9,397 nt of DNA from Thiotrichaceae bacterium (GTDB lineage: Bacteria; Pseudomonadota; Gammaproteobacteria; Thiotrichales; Thiotrichaceae), in assembly GCA_026992705.1 (NCBI GenBank), contig JALWYT010000161.1, positions 1 to 9,397 on the forward strand, in the 5' to 3' direction. Both the position numbers and the translations under genes were made by a program. The stretch's first letter is position 1, and each line of letters opens with the position of its first letter. Below the pieces are notes generated by a model that worked only from the letters and a program-made list of their open reading frames with translations, was not told the DNA's origin and did no database searches. This document shows positions 7,071 through 9,397 of the stretch, piece after piece.

Positions 7071-7781
7071 ATGCCAAAATACAAAAGAATTCTATTAAAA
7101 CTCAGCGGTGAAGCTCTGATGGGGCAATATGACTTTGGCTATGATCCTGCTGTATTATCACAAGTTGCTAAAGACATTATTAAGGTACAGCAATCAGGTG
7201 TAGAAGTTGCTTTAGTCATTGGTGGTGGTAATGTCTTCCGAGGTCAAGGACTTGAAGAAGTGGGTTTTGATCGTGTTCGTGGAGATCAAATGGGCATGTT
7301 GGCAACGGTAATGAATGCCTTAGCTATGCAAGATGCACTAGAGAAAATGGGAGCAGATTGTGAGGTATTATCGGCTTTAGGTATTGAACAAGTGGGTGAA
7401 AAATATTCTGCACTATCAGCCAGAGCTAAGCTTAGCCAAGGTAAAATCATTATTTGTGCAGCGGGTTCAGGTAATCCATATTTTACAACGGATACAGCAG
7501 CAAGCTTGCGAGCCATTGAATTACAGGCAGATTTATTACTAAAAGCGACAAAAGTTGATGGTATTTATGATACCGACCCCATGAAAAATCCTGATGCAAA
7601 ACGCTATGATCAACTACAATATGACAATGCTATTAATGATCGTTTAGGCGTAATGGATTTAACCGCAATGGTAATGTGTAGAGATAATAATATGCCATTG
7701 TGTGTATTTAATATGTTTGATGATGGAGCATTAACAGGTGTGTTAAACGGTGAGCCTGTTGGAACCACAGTAAAGGTATAA
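7071..7781 (+). CDS. pyrH: UMP kinase (uridylate kinase)
   Basis: Phosphorylates UMP to UDP with ATP in pyrimidine nucleotide synthesis; a cytosolic hexamer of the amino-acid-kinase fold. The 236 residues are close to the 241 of E. coli PyrH. Key motifs are KLSGEAL (10-16) at the phosphate-binding site, GGGNVFRG (51-58), RGDQMGMLATVMNA (70-83) carrying conserved Arg and Asp of the UMP site, GNPYFTTDTAA (134-144), KATKVDGIYDTDP (158-170) and VFNM (212-215). A strong ribosome binding site, AGAGGGA (7057-7063), sits 7 bases before the ATG. frr follows after 4 bases, so the two are surely co-transcribed. The usual upstream partners rpsB and tsf are absent; a divergent STAND gene occupies that place, so this copy probably relies on its own promoter. 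Confidence 0.98.
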   Translation: MPKYKRILLKLSGEALMGQYDFGYDPAVLSQVAKDIIKVQQSGVEVALVIGGGNVFRGQGLEEVGFDRVRGDQMGMLATVMNALAMQDALEKMGADCEVLSALGIEQVGEKYSALSARAKLSQGKIIICAAGSGNPYFTTDTAASLRAIELQADLLLKATKVDGIYDTDPMKNPDAKRYDQLQYDNAINDRLGVMDLTAMVMCRDNNMPLCVFNMFDDGALTGVLNGEPVGTTVKV

Positions 7782-7785
7782 GAAA

Positions 7786-8343
7786 ATGATTAATGAAATT
7801 TTGCAAGATGCAGAAGAGCGTATGAATAAAAGTGTGGAAGCACTTAAAACTTCTCTAGCTAAAATTAGGACAGGACGTGCCCACCCTAGCTTATTAGAAC
7901 ATATTACGGTGGAATATTATGGTGCAGAAACACCCTTGAGTCAGGTTTCTAATATCTCTGTCGAAGATGCTCGCACGTTAAGCATCACGCTATGGGAAAA
8001 AGACATGGTGCAGGCGGTAGAAAAAGCTATTTTAAAATCAGAGCTTGGCTTAAACCCTGCAACGGCAGGCACGGTAATTCGTATTCCTATGCCACCTTTA
8101 ACGGAAGAACGTCGTCGAGACTTAGTAAGAGTTGTACGCAGTGAAGGTGAAAAAGCTAAGGTAGCCATTCGTAATATTCGCCGCGATGCGAATAGCGATT
8201 TCAAAGATTTGGAAAAAGAAAGCGAAATTTCTGAGGATGAAGAACGCCGTGCACAGGATCAAGTGCAAAAATTAACAGATACCGCGGTTAAAAAAGTCGA
8301 TGAAGTGCTTGCAGAAAAAGAAAAGGATTTAATGCAGGTATAA
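7786..8343 (+). CDS. frr: ribosome recycling factor
   Basis: Acts with EF-G to split the post-termination ribosome so subunits can be reused. The 185 residues are exactly the length of the E. coli protein. The sequence shows the long-helix start (INEILQDAEERMNKSVEALK), KIRTGRAHPSLL (26-37) at the hinge, the domain II stretch TVEYYGAETPLSQV (41-54), and IRNIRRDAN (128-136) with the conserved Arg at 132 followed by the KDLEKE segment. It lies 4 bases after pyrH. The ribosome binding site AAAGG (7772-7776) is inside the last codons of pyrH, which suggests coupling. A strong hairpin directly follows, so transcription may partly stop before uppS. Confidence 0.98.
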   Translation: MINEILQDAEERMNKSVEALKTSLAKIRTGRAHPSLLEHITVEYYGAETPLSQVSNISVEDARTLSITLWEKDMVQAVEKAILKSELGLNPATAGTVIRIPMPPLTEERRRDLVRVVRSEGEKAKVAIRNIRRDANSDFKDLEKESEISEDEERRAQDQVQKLTDTAVKKVDEVLAEKEKDLMQV

Positions 8344-8349
8344 TAATTA

Positions 8350-8380
8350 TTGCTCTCAATCATTGAGAGCAAATTTGATT
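8350..8380 (+). terminator. hairpin after frr, likely terminator or attenuator
   Basis: TTGCTCTCAA (8350-8359) and TTGAGAGCAA (8363-8372) form a perfect 10-bp stem around a three-base TCA loop, starting 6 bases after the frr stop. A T-rich but interrupted tract (ATTTGATTTTATTT) follows. The stem is convincing; because the U run is broken, read-through into uppS is likely. Confidence 0.65.
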
Positions 8381-8401
8381 TTATTTACTCCAGCACACAA
8401 A

Positions 8402-8423
8402 TAATAAAAAAGCTTCTTTATTA
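8402..8423. repeat. near-perfect palindrome upstream of uppS
   Basis: A 22-base palindrome centred on AAGCTT carries a single mismatched pair (A8409 opposite C8416). It lies 5 bases before the uppS ribosome binding site. It could be an operator or a small mRNA hairpin, but it is A/T-rich outside the centre. Confidence 0.4.
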
Positions 8424-8428
8424 GCATT

Positions 8429-8435
8429 GGAGGGG
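8429..8435 (+). promoter_or_regulatory. strong uppS ribosome binding site
   Basis: GGAGGGG ends 8 bases before the ATG at 8444 and fixes the uppS start. It is the strongest such site in the window, which suggests efficient independent translation of uppS after the intergenic hairpin. Confidence 0.8.
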
Positions 8436-8443
8436 ATTAATTT

Positions 8444-9193
8444 ATGTCACAACAAAACAAACTGCCTAAACATATTGCCATTGTCATGGATGGCAATGGG
8501 CGTTGGGCGAAAAAACGTTACATGCCCCGACTTGTTGGACATAAAAAAGGCGTTGAAACTGCTCGAAAAATTATTCGTTGCTGTAGTAATTTAGGTATTG
8601 AGTGTTTAACCTTGTTTGCTTTTAGTAGCGAAAATTGGAAGCGTCCAAAAGAAGAAGTTAATGGCTTAATGTCACTATTTATTTCGGCTCTTGAACGTGA
8701 AGCTCAAGCCTTATTACGCAATCAAGTTAAGCTTAAATTTATTGGTGATATATCTCACCTTCCTGAAAAATTACAAACTGCTATTGCTGATGTTGAAGCC
8801 CTAACCACTGAGTGTACCGGAATGACCTTACTCATCGCAGCAAATTATGGTGGACGTTGGGATATTATGCAATCTGTGCAAAAAATTGTAGAAAAAGTGC
8901 AATTAGGTGAATTACAGGCTAACAATATAAACGAAAATACTATTGCTGATTACTTATCAACTCATGCTGTCCCTCAGTTAGACTTATTTATTCGTACAGG
9001 TGGTGAAATTAGGGTTAGCAACTTTCTTTTATGGCAATTAGCATATGCTGAACTATATTTCTCTAAGAGTTATTGGCCTGACTTTAGTGAAGATAGGTTA
9101 ATGGAGGCAATTGCTGATTATTCTAATCGACAACGTCGTTTTGGCAAAACGGGAGAGCAGCTTGTACTGAATCAATCTTCAGGAGAAAAATAA
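8444..9193 (+). CDS. uppS: undecaprenyl diphosphate synthase (cis-prenyltransferase)
   Basis: Condenses isopentenyl diphosphate onto farnesyl diphosphate to make C55 undecaprenyl diphosphate, the lipid carrier precursor for peptidoglycan and other envelope glycans. The 249 residues are near the 253 of E. coli UppS. Signature motifs are HIAIVMDGNGRWAKKR (10-25) with catalytic D16, VGHKKG (31-36), LTLFAFSSENWKRP (56-69), IRTGGE (183-188) followed by RVSNFLLWQ (190-198), and YAELYFSKSYWPDF (201-214). It is separated from frr by 100 bases containing a hairpin and a palindrome, and from cdsA by a single base. uppS and cdsA therefore form the lipid part of the cluster, probably transcribed both by read-through and possibly from a local promoter that I could not identify. 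Confidence 0.98.
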   Translation: MSQQNKLPKHIAIVMDGNGRWAKKRYMPRLVGHKKGVETARKIIRCCSNLGIECLTLFAFSSENWKRPKEEVNGLMSLFISALEREAQALLRNQVKLKFIGDISHLPEKLQTAIADVEALTTECTGMTLLIAANYGGRWDIMQSVQKIVEKVQLGELQANNINENTIADYLSTHAVPQLDLFIRTGGEIRVSNFLLWQLAYAELYFSKSYWPDFSEDRLMEAIADYSNRQRRFGKTGEQLVLNQSSGEK

Positions 9194-9194
9194 A

Positions 9195-9397
9195 ATGCTT
9201 AAACAACGAATTATTACTGGCATAGCTCTTATTGCATTGGTCGTACTAAGCGTTCTGTTTGTTGAAAATAGAATTTTCTCCATTTTTTCAGCCATTGTTA
9301 TGTTAGGTATTGCTGGTTGGGAATGGGCTAAATTAACGGGCTTTAATGAGCCTGATATGACACGCCCTTTATTATTTATCGCTGCATTATTTTTATT
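9195..9397 (+). CDS. cdsA: phosphatidate cytidylyltransferase (CDP-diglyceride synthase), 3' truncated by window edge
   Basis: Only the first 67 codons are in the window; the frame stays open to the last base. The start MLKQRIITGIALIALVVL, a second hydrophobic stretch (about 29-42) and the following GWEWAKLTG (residues 42-50) match the N terminus of CdsA, an inner-membrane enzyme that makes CDP-diacylglycerol from phosphatidate and CTP, the branch point of phospholipid synthesis. The catalytic C-terminal signature is outside the window. The ribosome binding site AGGAGA (9181-9186) lies inside the last codons of uppS, 8 bases before the ATG, and only one base separates the genes, so they are co-transcribed. 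Position after uppS is the standard gammaproteobacterial order and supports the call. Confidence 0.9.
   Translation, partial: MLKQRIITGIALIALVVLSVLFVENRIFSIFSAIVMLGIAGWEWAKLTGFNEPDMTRPLLFIAALFL

Noticed and set aside
7033..7098. 22-codon upstream frame overlapping the pyrH start
   Set aside because: It has no ribosome binding site, no repeated residue or attenuator pattern, and its overlap with pyrH looks accidental.
9001..9030. Ile in place of His in the UppS RTGGE-x-R motif as a broken active site
   Set aside because: From memory this position varies among bacterial homologues, while the Asp, Arg and Glu residues normally required are all present.

Overview
The window is an AT-rich bacterial chromosome segment. 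The gene block pyrH-frr-uppS-cdsA, the FmdB/DUF502 pair and the FIST-kinase locus point to a gammaproteobacterium. I cannot name the genus. The large TPR-STAND ATPase is a family I associate with cyanobacteria, myxobacteria, planctomycetes and large sulfur-oxidising gammaproteobacteria.

Region 1 (1-3107, plus strand) is a signalling operon. It holds the 3' part of a FIST-domain sensor (NosP-like), a soluble hybrid histidine kinase with two receiver domains that overlaps it by 4 bases, and a stand-alone Hpt protein. Together they form a His-Asp-His relay in which the FIST protein probably supplies the sensory input. No final response regulator is encoded in view.

Region 2 (3268-4162, plus strand) is a two-gene unit: an FmdB-type zinc-ribbon protein and a DUF502 two-pass membrane protein whose most likely GTG start lies inside the end of the first gene. 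A candidate promoter precedes the pair.

Region 3 (4204-6714, minus strand) is one large gene. It encodes a membrane-anchored STAND P-loop ATPase with C-terminal TPR-like repeats, converging on DUF502 across 41 bases. It carries a single N-terminal transmembrane helix where relatives often carry an effector domain. Its function is unknown. It is the least ordinary gene here, and it sits where rpsB-tsf would usually lie upstream of pyrH.

Region 4 (6715-7070) is a 356-base AT-rich divergent intergenic region holding a weak candidate pyrH promoter and a spaced 9-bp inverted repeat.

Region 5 (7071-9397, plus strand) is the housekeeping cluster pyrH (UMP kinase), frr (ribosome recycling factor), uppS (undecaprenyl diphosphate synthase) and the start of cdsA (CDP-diglyceride synthase). 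A strong hairpin and a near-perfect palindrome separate frr from uppS, probably splitting nucleotide/translation genes from envelope-lipid genes. No tRNA, rRNA, insertion sequence or CRISPR array was found.
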